NCBI RefSeq assembly: GCF_016836705.1
Contig: NZ_JAFCGY010000022.1
Span: 1-64,000, forward strand
Direction: 5' to 3'
From: Mesorhizobium caraganae
Lineage (GTDB): Bacteria > Pseudomonadota > Alphaproteobacteria > Rhizobiales > Rhizobiaceae
DNA length: 64,000 nucleotides
Shown: positions 1 through 8,600 of the stretch, one piece after another
Numbering within the stretch: the stretch's first letter is position 1
Layout of the letters: each line of letters opens with the position of its first letter
The notes under the pieces: generated by a model
What the model saw: the letters and a program-made list of their open reading frames with translations, nothing else
What the model was told of the DNA's origin: nothing
The model's database searches: none
Program-made: the position numbers and the translations under genes

Positions 1-1436
1 ACGTTGGTGAACAGGCTCGCGACGGTTGTCGCGCCGAAGGCGATCACTGTGCCGTCGACGTCGGTGTCGGCCTGCACCCCGGCGGTCTCGTCGTGGCGCA
101 CCGACGCCGTGCCGCTCGTCACGGCCGTGATTGTCGGCCCGTCATCGTCGAATTGGATCTGCGTGCCGGCAAACTCGCTCGCGGCCTGGCTGCTCAAGAT
201 CGTGAATCCGCCGATGTCGAGGGTGATGTTCGAACCCGGTCCCTTCAGGGGCTGGACGTTTTCGATCAGCACCCGAGTGTGGGCGCTGGTGGTGGTGTAG
301 GTGACAACATCCCCATTCACGATACCCGAGACGACCGCCGTATCGCCGCTGAGGTTAGCAGGGACGATAACGCCATTAACCTTGACCTGGGTGATGTTGA
401 CCGGATCGTCATCCGCAAATCCCTCGACGAAATTTGTACCTGTTTCGGCCACGCCGTTGTGGTCATTGAAGGCGGAAATCTTGACTGTGACGGCGTTACC
501 GGTCGGATTGACCTGAGCGACCGTGAACGAGGCCGAGGTGACACCTGTGGTATAGCCGGTGAACTGGATATTGCCTTCGTGGTCGGCCTCCGTTGCGTTG
601 AGACCTTCGGGCAAGTGCGGATCGGGGTTTGGGGCTACCGTGAAATCTTCAGCCGGATTATTCACGAAGGTGAAATTCATGCCATTGCCCGGCGCGAGAT
701 GCTGGCCGTTCACGCCAACCGTCGCGTGGGGTCCGGCCTGGCTGCTGCTGACCGTGTCGCCTGAATGGTCATTGTCCTCGGTGTTCGGGTCGGGGGCGCG
801 CCCGGTCACCACGATGCCGCTGGTGCTGACGCCCGCGGGGTTGTTGCCGAACATCATGAACTCGTTGGCGCCCGATGGCGCATTGTCGAAAGAGAAGGTC
901 GTTGTCTGGGTCGCCGCGACCTTGAGGTGGTTGTCGAGATTGACAGTGAAATCGTGATTGTTGTTGTCCGTGTGCTTCAGCGGCTCGAAGAGCACGGTCC
1001 AGAACTTGCCGCCCGTGATCAATGAATTGGTCGTGGTCTCTTCGAGATAGACCGCAAACACTATGTCGCCGGTTGGATTTGCCACCCCCCCGACGGTGCC
1101 CTCCCTGCCGAGGACGACGTTGTCGTTATTGGGGTCGGTGTAGAGGAAGATCTGCCTGCCCTCGAGGGTGAAAAGCCCGCTGGCATCCCCGTCGAGCGCA
1201 CCGTTGGTCGCGTCGACGAAGCCGAGGCCATTGACGGTGAAACCCGAGTCAGGCGTGACGCTGAGATCATCGCCCCCGCCGCCTGCGATTTGAATTGCGC
1301 TCCCGAGGTTGAGTCCCGCGTTGGTGAACGCGGTCGAGACATTCGACGGCACGTCGGCCAGCGCGACGTCATTATCCTGCAAGCCAGTCGTTTCGTCGAT
1401 TTTCGTGCTTCCGAAAACATTGATGGTCAGTGCCAT
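1..1436 (-). CDS. DUF5801/RTX-type large surface protein, N-terminal part (cut by window edge)
   Basis: An open frame runs from an ATG at 1436 (upstream GAGAGGA as ribosome site) to the left edge without a stop, so about 478 N-terminal residues are visible. It begins MALTINVFGSTKIDETTG and is rich in Asp, Asn, Gly, Thr and Val, with no signal peptide. This is typical of repeats-in-toxin or adhesin proteins exported by a type I system through a C-terminal signal, which would lie outside the window. Near the edge the segment containing FDDDGPTITAV followed by DETAGVQADTD matches the repeat that opens DUF5801 modules, in which an aspartate-rich stretch precedes a new beta domain. The usual protein of this kind has thousands of residues. 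Role inferred: secreted calcium-binding adhesin or biofilm protein. The frame-broken gene upstream overlaps its start codon. Family assignment is from memory of the motif, not a search. Confidence 0.75.
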   Translation of the reverse strand, partial: MALTINVFGSTKIDETTGLQDNDVALADVPSNVSTAFTNAGLNLGSAIQIAGGGGDDLSVTPDSGFTVNGLGFVDATNGALDGDASGLFTLEGRQIFLYTDPNNDNVVLGREGTVGGVANPTGDIVFAVYLEETTTNSLITGGKFWTVLFEPLKHTDNNNHDFTVNLDNHLKVAATQTTTFSFDNAPSGANEFMMFGNNPAGVSTSGIVVTGRAPDPNTEDNDHSGDTVSSSQAGPHATVGVNGQHLAPGNGMNFTFVNNPAEDFTVAPNPDPHLPEGLNATEADHEGNIQFTGYTTGVTSASFTVAQVNPTGNAVTVKISAFNDHNGVAETGTNFVEGFADDDPVNITQVKVNGVIVPANLSGDTAVVSGIVNGDVVTYTTTSAHTRVLIENVQPLKGPGSNITLDIGGFTILSSQAASEFAGTQIQFDDDGPTITAVTSGTASVRHDETAGVQADTDVDGTVIAFGATTVASLFTN

Positions 1437-1921
1437 TGTCTTTTCCTCTCAAAGGTGCCGCGAATGGTGGAGTTTGGATTGCCGAACGTGATGAAGGGTG
1501 CTGCCGGAGGGCGCTCCGGCAAGCTGAAGGCTGTCGTCTCGCCCTGCTGATTGGAAGTACGCCATATCGGTGTCGACAAAGCTGCCGCCGTCGCCGGTTT
1601 GCGCCCTGGCGGCCTGGTCGTTGAGGACCTCGTCGTTGAGAATGAAGGTGATCGACACCTGTTCCCCCAATCGTATGAATGGCCGCTGAAACAGCCCCGC
1701 CGAAGTGCATCCCCAAGCCAAAGATCGATTCCTGAAGGCACCCATTCCAACGGAAGATCGTGCACTGAATTGCGGCCCTTGATCCCTATTGTCCCGTCGA
1801 AGAGGAGGCGCGTCCATTCGCGGTTGGATAGTTTTTCGGTGAATGCCCGCCTGATCGAACGATATATATCCGGGGTACGCCGGCTGCCGCAGACGCTGCG
1901 GTTCGGCCGCTTCGAGATCAC
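1427..1921 (-). pseudogene. Frame-broken small gene upstream of the DUF5801 protein, function unknown
   Basis: No single frame gives a convincing protein, but protein-like segments continue one another across frames. The frame opening with GTG at 1921 reads plausibly through RNSVHDLPLEWVPSGIDLWLG (to about 1710). A second frame then carries GEQVSITFILNDEVLND through FVDTDMAYF (about 1670-1560). The first frame resumes with GETTAFSLPE and APFITFGNPNSTIRGTF, ending at a TGA at 1427 inside the start of the next gene. Two compensating frameshifts, near 1700 and near 1560, would join these into one product of about 160 residues. I do not recognise the family. It could be a decayed gene, or an intact gene with two sequence errors. 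The juxtaposition with the surface protein suggests they were co-transcribed. Confidence 0.4.
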
Positions 1922-1989
1922 GGGGCGAGGGGCATGAGAAACGCGCGCCAGCCGCAGCCGGGGTCAGGTCCAGGACCTGTCGAAACGGG

Positions 1990-2628
1990 TCAGATCAGAT
2001 CTGTTCCTGAATGGTCAGCGCCTTTGCCATGCGCCATCCAGGCGAGTTCCGCCCTGCTGCCGAGGCGGAGCTTCTCGTAGACGTGATGCAGGTGCATCTT
2101 CACCGTGCCTTCGGATACATGCAGCCGCTGCGCGATGATCTTGTTGCGCAGGCCGCGTGAAACAAGGCCGGCGACTTCCGTCTCGCGTCCAGTAAGCTTT
2201 GGCGCGTGCTGAGGCAGCGATCTCGGCGTCAGCAGATGCTGGAGGATGTAGTTGTCGACCCACTTCCGGCCGGCTGCCACCGCATTGACGCATTCGACAA
2301 GGTAGCTGTGGCTGATGCCGTCCATCAGCAGGCCGTCGGCATCGAGCCCCGGGATTTCGTTGAAGTCGAATCCGCCGTTTGGCTGCAGGATGTAGATGAT
2401 GCCCAAAGGGCTGCTGGTGGCCCTCAGCCTTGCGGAAAGACCGGCCGCCTGCCGGTCCGCAACATCCAACCCTATGATGACAAGATCAGGCCGGTGGCGC
2501 TCCACCAAGGGGAGAACCTCAATCGTGTGGTGGCATTCTGCGACAACGCTGTGTCCCGCTCTCTGCAAAACCCACTCAAGACCGGCGAGATAGACCCCCC
2601 GCGGGTCCGCTGCAACCAGGGTCGACAT
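1990..2628 (-). CDS. LuxR/NarL-type regulator with a degenerate receiver domain
   Basis: The 212-residue protein has the two-domain layout of a NarL-family response regulator. The N-terminal 120 residues look like a receiver fold (MSTLVAADPRGVYLAGLEWVL, then PDLVIIGLDV). The C-terminal helix-turn-helix of GerE type is clear (LTGRETEVAGLVSRGLRNKI followed by LHVSEGTVKMHLHHVYEKL). At the position of the phospho-accepting aspartate after the third beta strand the sequence reads LVIIG, so the expected Asp appears to be Gly. Control by phosphorylation is therefore doubtful. No histidine kinase lies nearby. It is transcribed toward the frame-broken gene and the surface protein, which are its most likely targets; a link to the T6SS genes on the other side is also possible. 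The ATG at 2628 has a GGACGG upstream. Confidence 0.85.
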   Translation of the reverse strand: MSTLVAADPRGVYLAGLEWVLQRAGHSVVAECHHTIEVLPLVERHRPDLVIIGLDVADRQAAGLSARLRATSSPLGIIYILQPNGGFDFNEIPGLDADGLLMDGISHSYLVECVNAVAAGRKWVDNYILQHLLTPRSLPQHAPKLTGRETEVAGLVSRGLRNKIIAQRLHVSEGTVKMHLHHVYEKLRLGSRAELAWMAHGKGADHSGTDLI

Positions 2629-2721
2629 GCGAACACCGTCCGTAAATAACGCAACGAACTTTGTTTAATATGTCAGGAAACCAGAGCTTTGGCCGGTTGT
2701 CAAGAAGTTGCTAATATTCTA

Positions 2722-2739
2722 ATATAGCCAAGGCTATAT
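2722..2739. promoter_or_regulatory. Perfect 8-bp inverted repeat upstream of the LuxR-type gene
   Basis: ATATAGCC and GGCTATAT flank a 2-base AA spacer. The palindrome lies in the 183-base gap between the DUF6931 gene and the LuxR-type gene, about 95 bases upstream of the latter's start, in an AT-rich patch within otherwise GC-rich DNA. A TTGACA hexamer lies between it and the start when read on the minus strand. The loop is too short for a terminator, so an operator for a dimeric regulator, possibly the LuxR protein itself, is the more likely reading. Confidence 0.4.
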
Positions 2740-2811
2740 AGGAAACCCGTGCGTTCTCTGCGCGTTCGACGGACACCACCGGGACGCTCGTGATTGCGCA
2801 AGTGAGAGCAA

Positions 2812-3375
2812 TCAGGCTCTGCGCAGCGCTTCGGTTTCGGCCAGATGGATGCCCATTTCGACAAAGGCGGTGAGCACCGAGAAACGATCCGCCACCGCAA
2901 CCCGCGCCAGTCCGGCCAGAATGCCGGCATTGACGGCATGGGCAGCGGGCAGCGGCCGTAACCTCGACCCGTTGGCCTGATCCGCCGAGCCATTGACATG
3001 CCGTTGTACCGCCAGCGCGATCCAGCCGGCAGGGGTTTGCTGCCGCGCCATCGCCGCCTCGGCGACAGCCGCCCGGCGGCTTGCATTGGCGGGTTCGCCG
3101 ACCCAGTCCTGGATCAGCGCCAGCGTTTCGAGATCCTGCTCCTCGAGCAGCTCGGTCAGATGATCAAGGCACTCATGGCCCCACCAGATCGCTGCCCGGT
3201 CGGGCAGGAGATAGGCGCAAAAGGTGATCGCTTCCTCGGGGATGCGGCCGGCCATCAGGCGGCGGCAGAACTCGAGCGAGGGCTGGTCGGTGGGAACAGC
3301 CGTCATATCCTGGGCGACAGCAGTGTTGGCGGCGAAGAGATCGCGTGCGGTCTGGAATTGAAGCCCGTTGACCAT
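2812..3375 (-). CDS. DUF6931 family T6SS-associated protein
   Basis: A 187-residue soluble protein without signal peptide or membrane segment. The conserved family signature is visible: PTDQPSLEFCRRL, then EEAITFCAYLLPDRAAIWWG, with the paired tryptophans and the leucine-rich helices that follow. DUF6931 proteins are small, alpha-helical, of unknown function, and often found near FHA- or kinase-containing T6SS loci, which fits here. I take the ATG at 3375 because GGGAGGA stands upstream; a GTG at 3402 is in frame but would place the ribosome site inside the gene. It is divergent from the OmpA-like gene across 318 bases. Family name is recalled, function unknown. Confidence 0.7.
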   Translation of the reverse strand: MVNGLQFQTARDLFAANTAVAQDMTAVPTDQPSLEFCRRLMAGRIPEEAITFCAYLLPDRAAIWWGHECLDHLTELLEEQDLETLALIQDWVGEPANASRRAAVAEAAMARQQTPAGWIALAVQRHVNGSADQANGSRLRPLPAAHAVNAGILAGLARVAVADRFSVLTAFVEMGIHLAETEALRRA

Positions 3376-3693
3376 CGCCGCTGTTGTCCTCCCAGCTCTC
3401 ACTCAACTCGCCTGCGAGCCGCGGGTCAAGCCTGTCGACCACCACATGTCCATGACGTTGTTCACAGACAAACGCGCCGCGCTTTGGTATATTCCACAAA
3501 CAGACCCTCCGATCCGAAAAAAGGCGAAGCCGGCTTTCGGAGAAGATTTGGGTCGAACGGAACATGGAGCCTGACCGTCTTGGTCCGACGGATCGGGCTT
3601 TGGTGACATCGGAAGCTCAGAGCAATTCCAGGAAGAAGCGGCTTTCCGTCCGGAATTGCGACGAAACAATGAGTCAGAGCAGGAGTAACCGTC
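3376..3693. other. Divergent intergenic region, 318 bases
   Basis: Lies between the DUF6931 gene (minus) and the OmpA-like gene (plus), so it should hold promoters for both. A TATATT at about 3488 and the ribosome site AGGAGTAACC just before 3694 are the only signals I can point to. Short open frames exist on both strands but lack start signals and protein-like composition. No repeats or hairpins of note. Confidence 0.4.
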
Positions 3694-4230
3694 ATGCAGC
3701 GGGGCAGTTCAGTCTTAGTGTTGGCGGCCGTGCTTTTCTCGACGCACGCTTATGCCGACCCACTTCAGAAATCGGAAGACATTGTGAAGTTTTTTGCCGG
3801 CGCGATCGATCATGGCGCGGCGCGCGGGATTTGCGTCGGCACCGAGGATGAGTGCAAGAGCAAGACCGGCCAGAAAGATAAGCCGTCGGAGAAGGCCAGC
3901 CTCGATATGCTGATCAATTTCAGCCTGGATTCGTCCGAGCTCGACGCCAAGGCGCGCAGCGAACTCGGCGAGTTCGCCAAGGCGCTGAGGGACGATCGGC
4001 TGAGCAAGCTGTCCTTCGTCGTCGAAGGCTATACCGACGCGTCCGGCTCGGCGACCTACAATGAGGGCCTGTCGCAGCGCAGGGCGCAATCGGTGACGGC
4101 TTTCCTGGAATCCAACGGCATCGCGTCCACCCGCATCACGGCGGTCGGGCTGGGCGAGGCCAATCCGCGCAATCCCGACCCCTACGCTCCCGTCAACCGC
4201 CGGGTCGAGATGCGGATCAAGGCGCAGTAG
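3694..4230 (+). CDS. OmpA-family peptidoglycan-binding protein
   Basis: 178 residues. A signal peptide is plain (MQRGSSVLVLAAVLFSTHAYA, cleavage after residue 21), followed by a roughly 55-residue linker and a C-terminal OmpA domain from residue 70. The domain carries the typical FSLDSSELDAKAR start, the core VEGYTDASGSATYNEGLSQRRAQSV and the end NRRVEMRI. These residues normally bind the meso-diaminopimelate stem of peptidoglycan, so the product should sit in the periplasm attached to the wall. Start chosen at the ATG behind AGGAG. It is the only plus-strand gene of the left block and ends in a strong terminator, so it is probably a single transcript. Location among T6SS accessory genes suggests, without proving, a role as a wall anchor for the machine. 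Confidence 0.85.
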   Translation: MQRGSSVLVLAAVLFSTHAYADPLQKSEDIVKFFAGAIDHGAARGICVGTEDECKSKTGQKDKPSEKASLDMLINFSLDSSELDAKARSELGEFAKALRDDRLSKLSFVVEGYTDASGSATYNEGLSQRRAQSVTAFLESNGIASTRITAVGLGEANPRNPDPYAPVNRRVEMRIKAQ

Positions 4231-4266
4231 CTTCGCTGGCTGCGTCTTTCGGCCGTGACTAAACAC

Positions 4267-4300
4267 AACGCCGCGCGTCCAGTGGACACGCGGCGTTTTT
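4267..4300 (+). terminator. Rho-independent terminator after the OmpA-like gene
   Basis: AACGCCGCG and CGCGGCGTT form the outer stem, with GTCCA/TGGAC inside it, giving a stem of about 14 pairs with one mismatch, followed on the plus strand by TTTTT. It lies 37 bases after the OmpA stop and just before the convergent caspase-like gene ends. There is no T-run on the other strand. Confidence 0.85.
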
Positions 4301-4318
4301 GTTGTTTGACGTGATCGA

Positions 4319-5971
4319 TCAGTTCTTGAGCACGCCGCCGACCGCTACGCCGGTGCCGAAGATCAGCGCCTTGGTCAGGAAATCATTGTTGTCCCGCGGT
4401 GGCGGTTCATCCTCGCGCACGATCTCGCGGTTGCGCCTTTTCTGCACGAATTGCTGTTGTCTGCGCGGTTTCTGGGCGTACTGCTTCTTGCGCGGTTTCT
4501 CCGCCACCGGCCTCAGCGTGCGGGCCTTCTGCACCTGCTTCTTCGGCTTGTCCACGCCGGCCTGGTCGGCCTCATGCTTGGCGCGCACCGCCTCCATCAT
4601 CGGGTCGGTCTGGATCTCCAGGAACGCCAGCTGCTCACGCGTCAGGAAAGTGGTCGGGGGCAGCCCGTTCTCCTCTTGCCAGTCGCCGATCGCTTGCCGG
4701 GTCTTGGCGCCGATGTTGCCGTCGACGCGGCCAAGCTCGTTGCCCAGCGCTTCGATGCGCAATTGCAGGTCGATGCGGCCCTGGCGGTCGAGACCGATGG
4801 CGTTCTCTGTCTCCGCGGTGCCGAGCACCTTCTTCATGTCGTCCGAAATGCCGACCGAGGTGCGCACGGCAGATCCGGGGTTCGCTTCGGCAGCATCAAG
4901 CGCGGCTACTTCGCGTTCCTGGGCTTGCGGATCCTTCAGCGCGTCGATGTTCAGCCGCGCCACCGTGGCGAAGCGGCCGTTCGGGAACTTTTCAAGATAG
5001 GCTTCGTAAAACGGCGCGGTGTTGCGCTTCGATGCCTCGTCCCACAGGCGCTGCTCGACTTCCCAGGACGGAGGTTCACCAACGACCAGGGCGGGTGCGG
5101 CTGCTGCCGCGGCGCCGGCTGCATCGGCGGCCGGCTTGGCCGCGGCTTCAGCTGCTGGTTTTCCAAGGAAGACCTCGCGGCCCAGCGATGCGTTGTGCCA
5201 TGGCCGCTGGCGGCCTTGGGTGGTCTCGGCCACTTCGCCACGCACCCGGGTCAGCGCACTCTGGATCTCGACGCCCGGTTCGGTCAGATGTCTGGCGAGC
5301 GCGGTGGAGTAGGGGCTGTCGACGCCGTTGCCGTCAAAGGCGATGGCGCCCGGGTCGGTGGCATAGGCAATCAGGATGCCGCCGGTGCCGACGCCTTCCG
5401 ATTTCGGATCGATCGGCGCGAGACCCGTACCCAGCGCGGTGGAGCGGGTCTTCGGCATCGCGGCCGCCAGCGTCCGAGCCAGCGGATTGTCGCGGCAGGC
5501 ATCGAGGATGATGACACCGACCGCCGGGTCGGGCGGCAACGCGGCCATGAAGTCGTCGATCTGGATGGTGCGGGTCTTGAGATAGGCAGGCGATGTCAGC
5601 TCGGCGTCGACCGGGATCAAAAAGTTCTTGCCGTCGACCTGCATGCCGTGGCCGGCATAGAAAATGACGGCCAGGTCGGCATCGTAGGACTGCTCGGTGA
5701 ATTTGCTGATCAGGCCGTGCATGCCGGCATTATCCTGGTCGACACCCTCGATCACCTCGAAGCCGGCATTGCGCAGCGTCGATGCGATGAGGCGCGCATC
5801 ATTGGCCGGATTGGGCAACTCGACGGCATGGACGTATTTGCTGTTGCCGATGACCAGCGCGACGCGTTTGGCGCCTGGTGCGCCGGCATCCGGCGCTGCA
5901 GCCTGGACGGTGCCAAGCGCGGTCAGCATTAACAGAAAAAATCCGCTCAAAAGGACGGCAAACGCTTTCAT
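4319..5971 (-). CDS. Caspase-family (C14) protein with a peptidoglycan-binding-like domain
   Basis: 550 residues. Signal peptide at residues 1-25, then a caspase p20-type domain (about 35-270). The catalytic dyad is complete: His108 in FYAGHGM and Cys159 in LDACRDNP. A low-complexity Ala-rich linker follows (about 270-295). Residues 395-450 (RQGRIDLQLRIEALG through TRQAIGDWQEENGLPP) resemble a PG_binding_1 fold, followed by a basic tail rich in Lys, Arg and Gln and a final hydrophobic segment. This is a secreted orthocaspase-type protease, probably cutting after Arg or Lys, held at the cell wall. It lies downstream of the kinase and wall-hydrolase genes but after a 232-base gap, so it may have its own promoter. 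Substrate unknown; T6SS linkage is by position only. Confidence 0.85.
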   Translation of the reverse strand: MKAFAVLLSGFFLLMLTALGTVQAAAPDAGAPGAKRVALVIGNSKYVHAVELPNPANDARLIASTLRNAGFEVIEGVDQDNAGMHGLISKFTEQSYDADLAVIFYAGHGMQVDGKNFLIPVDAELTSPAYLKTRTIQIDDFMAALPPDPAVGVIILDACRDNPLARTLAAAMPKTRSTALGTGLAPIDPKSEGVGTGGILIAYATDPGAIAFDGNGVDSPYSTALARHLTEPGVEIQSALTRVRGEVAETTQGRQRPWHNASLGREVFLGKPAAEAAAKPAADAAGAAAAAAPALVVGEPPSWEVEQRLWDEASKRNTAPFYEAYLEKFPNGRFATVARLNIDALKDPQAQEREVAALDAAEANPGSAVRTSVGISDDMKKVLGTAETENAIGLDRQGRIDLQLRIEALGNELGRVDGNIGAKTRQAIGDWQEENGLPPTTFLTREQLAFLEIQTDPMMEAVRAKHEADQAGVDKPKKQVQKARTLRPVAEKPRKKQYAQKPRRQQQFVQKRRNREIVREDEPPPRDNNDFLTKALIFGTGVAVGGVLKN

Positions 5972-6203
5972 GGATCAGCCCTCCGCCCCACAGGGGCGCA
6001 CTATGGATGTCTGCGCATGCTAAATTTCACCAGCGACACAGTCGCTTCTGCCAAAATGGCTCTTGGGCGTATGTGATCCCAACCACAGTTTTGGTTCACG
6101 ACGGACCCAAAAAAGCTTTCTAAATGCCCGCTAATATACCATCCGCCGGCCTCAAAACCAATCGGCCTGGCGGAAACCGGGGCGGCTGCGCACTGACCTG
6201 CGG

Positions 6204-8600
6204 CTAGCCCGGCTCAAGGCTGTTCTGAAGCGAACCCACCAACGCCGTGATGGCCTGCTTGTATTTTTCGAACTCCGGCGATGTCTGGCGGACTTCCGTC
6301 GTTGTCGTCTGGCCTGCATCGGTCGTCGCGGGCGTGGGCAATTTGCGGCCCATCTTCCGTTCCGCCCAGTCGACGACGTAGCTGGCGGTTTTGCCGGTGA
6401 GGAAAGGGTTGGCCTGGATGACCGCCGAGCCGAGCACCGCGCTCAGTTGCGCCGATCCCGGCGACGCCAGCACCTGATGGGCGCCTTCCATGCCGAGGAA
6501 ATGGCAGAGATAGAGCCGGCCGGCGGTGATCTGGTGGCCGCGCGCCTTGAGATAGGCCTCGCCCTCTCGCGCCAGATTGCGCACCATCTCGCGCGAGATG
6601 GTGGCGTCGTAGCGCAGCGCCAAAAGGTCGGCGGTCGACAGCGAGCGCGCCAGTTCGGGACGGTAGGTGTTCATCATCCGGATCCAGGTCTTGGATATGA
6701 ACTGGCCGGCGCCGGTTGCCGAAGACAGCGGGTTCTTCGCCCGCGCGCTGCCGCCCGATTCGACATGAACGATGCGGTCGGTCAGCGTTTCGACGGCGGG
6801 ATCGCTGGATGTGGCGGCGATCGCGGCGGTCGCGGTGCCCAGCGGATCGATTGCCTCGCCGCCCTGATAGAGTTCGAAATGCAGATGCGGCCCGGTCGAC
6901 AGGCCGGTGGTGCCGATATAACCGATGATGTCGCCGGCCTTCACCTTGGTGCCGACGCCGCTGGCGATGGCGAATTTCGACATATGCGCATAGCGCGTCT
7001 CGCGGCCGCCGGCATGCGCGATCTTGACCACATTGCCGTAACCGCCGCCGTCGCCCTGGAAGATGATCTCGCCATCGAAGGCGGCGGCGATCGGCGTGCC
7101 GACAGGTGCCGCCCAGTCGACGCCCTTGTGGATGCGGACCACGCCCAGGATCGGATGCTTGCGCGGCCCGAAGGTCGACGTCATGACGCCGCTGACCGGC
7201 GTCACCATGCCGTTGGCCACCGTCAGCGAGTGCACCTGGTCGTCGCCCGAGACGCAGGAAAACTGGCCATCACTCTGCTGGAAGACGAAACAGTCGAGGT
7301 TCTTTTGTGTGCCTTGCACGCCGACATAGAGCACCCGTCCGTCGGTCTCGTTCTTGCCGCGCGGCGTTTGCGAATAGATCAGCACCAGGCGCTGGTCCTC
7401 GCTGGCAAAGGCGTCCAGATCCTGTCCGCGCGACAGATACATGATGGCCTCGCCGATGATGCCGCTCGGCACATTGTTGCGCGCCGCCGTCGAATAGATC
7501 GCGTCGAGCAGGCGGTATTGCCGTTTCTGCGTGCCTTCGGTCTCGGCGCCCGAATAGTTGAACAGGTCCTCGCGCACCCAGGGGTCGACACCCGACACGA
7601 AAGCGCCGGCCGCGTTGCGTGTCAGCGTGCCGACAAAGACATTCTTGGCGTAGACCGAGACCTGCATCAGCGACATCGTCGTGGTCTCGCGCGTCGGCCT
7701 GAAGCCGCGCATCGCCACGACATAGCCGGGCTGCAGGCCGTCCATGTCGAACAGCGCCTTCAGCGCTTCGCCGGCAAGCTTTGCGTCTTCGGCGGAAAAA
7801 TGTGCATCGAGCGCAACGCTGTCCAGGCTGCGGTCGTTGAGGATTTTCACGAAGGTGTCCTCGGTCGCCTCGAAGCGCTGGTATTCCGAGGTGACGGTGG
7901 CGACGCTGGTGTTGTTTTCGACCGCCGTCTTCTGAAAGGCAGGCAGTGCCGCTTCGCCCTCATCGATGGTCTCGCCCCAGCCGGCTTCGGGATCATCAGC
8001 TGCCGCCGAGGCACCCGGAGCGGCCTGCGGATCAGGATCTGGGCCGGGAGCCGCCGGAACCTCGTCCGCGCCGGGCGAGGGTTGAAGATCGTTCTGCAGA
8101 TCATTCTGCGGATCGCTGGGTTCGGGCGGCGCAACCGCGGTCTTCCGCTGCGCCTGGAAGAAGGCGAAATCCTCCTGCGTCGACGGGATCGTCGTCATGA
8201 ATTTTTCGCTGGCGCTGAGCATCACGTCGGACAGGACTTCGATCTCAGGAGAGATGCCGGCCTGGTCGAGCTCCGCCGGGCGCGGCATCGCGCGGCCCTT
8301 GGTTGCAGCGCCGGCCTCGGGCGCCAGCGTGATCCACATCGGGTCGCCGGCCAGATCGATGATGGCCGGCACATAGACCGAAGCGTCGGCCGGCACGTCG
8401 TCCGAGCCTTCGACGGCGTGCAACTCCTCATCCTCGTCGCCAAACGACCAGTAGTCGGCGGTGAGGTAGAAGCCTGTGGCGATCGCGGCAAGGACGACGA
8501 CCCCTAGACCAACCGCCAGCCCGAGCCAGATCCTGCGTCTGCGCAGCGCAGCGCGCGCCTGCTTCTTTGCCTTGAAGCTGGTGTCGATGCTGTGCGTCAC
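6204..8600 (-). CDS. Membrane-anchored M23 peptidase fused to a transglycosylase-like domain
   Basis: 798 residues from a GTG at 8600, chosen because it overlaps the preceding stop in a GTGA arrangement; an upstream in-frame start would overlap the previous gene deeply. A positively charged N-terminus precedes one membrane helix (about residues 21-43). A long acidic, Pro-rich linker and a SH3-like middle region follow. The LytM/M23 domain lies near residues 470-590, with the zinc ligands in HKGVDWAAP and HLHFEL. The C-terminal part (about 610-740; VESGGSARAKNPLSSATGAGQF and LYLCHFLGMEGA) has the Glu-Ser-Gly and Gly-Ala-Gly-Gln-Phe pattern of lytic transglycosylases. One protein could therefore cut both peptide and glycan strands, as needed to pass a secretion complex through the wall. 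It is the last gene of the tagH1-ppkA operon. Confidence 0.85.
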   Translation of the reverse strand: MTHSIDTSFKAKKQARAALRRRRIWLGLAVGLGVVVLAAIATGFYLTADYWSFGDEDEELHAVEGSDDVPADASVYVPAIIDLAGDPMWITLAPEAGAATKGRAMPRPAELDQAGISPEIEVLSDVMLSASEKFMTTIPSTQEDFAFFQAQRKTAVAPPEPSDPQNDLQNDLQPSPGADEVPAAPGPDPDPQAAPGASAAADDPEAGWGETIDEGEAALPAFQKTAVENNTSVATVTSEYQRFEATEDTFVKILNDRSLDSVALDAHFSAEDAKLAGEALKALFDMDGLQPGYVVAMRGFRPTRETTTMSLMQVSVYAKNVFVGTLTRNAAGAFVSGVDPWVREDLFNYSGAETEGTQKRQYRLLDAIYSTAARNNVPSGIIGEAIMYLSRGQDLDAFASEDQRLVLIYSQTPRGKNETDGRVLYVGVQGTQKNLDCFVFQQSDGQFSCVSGDDQVHSLTVANGMVTPVSGVMTSTFGPRKHPILGVVRIHKGVDWAAPVGTPIAAAFDGEIIFQGDGGGYGNVVKIAHAGGRETRYAHMSKFAIASGVGTKVKAGDIIGYIGTTGLSTGPHLHFELYQGGEAIDPLGTATAAIAATSSDPAVETLTDRIVHVESGGSARAKNPLSSATGAGQFISKTWIRMMNTYRPELARSLSTADLLALRYDATISREMVRNLAREGEAYLKARGHQITAGRLYLCHFLGMEGAHQVLASPGSAQLSAVLGSAVIQANPFLTGKTASYVVDWAERKMGRKLPTPATTDAGQTTTTEVRQTSPEFEKYKQAITALVGSLQNSLEPG

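Noticed and set aside
6447..8507. A plus-strand open frame of 686 codons opposite the M23 gene
   Set aside because: Antisense to a gene with clear M23 motifs; composition dominated by Arg, Gly and Ala.
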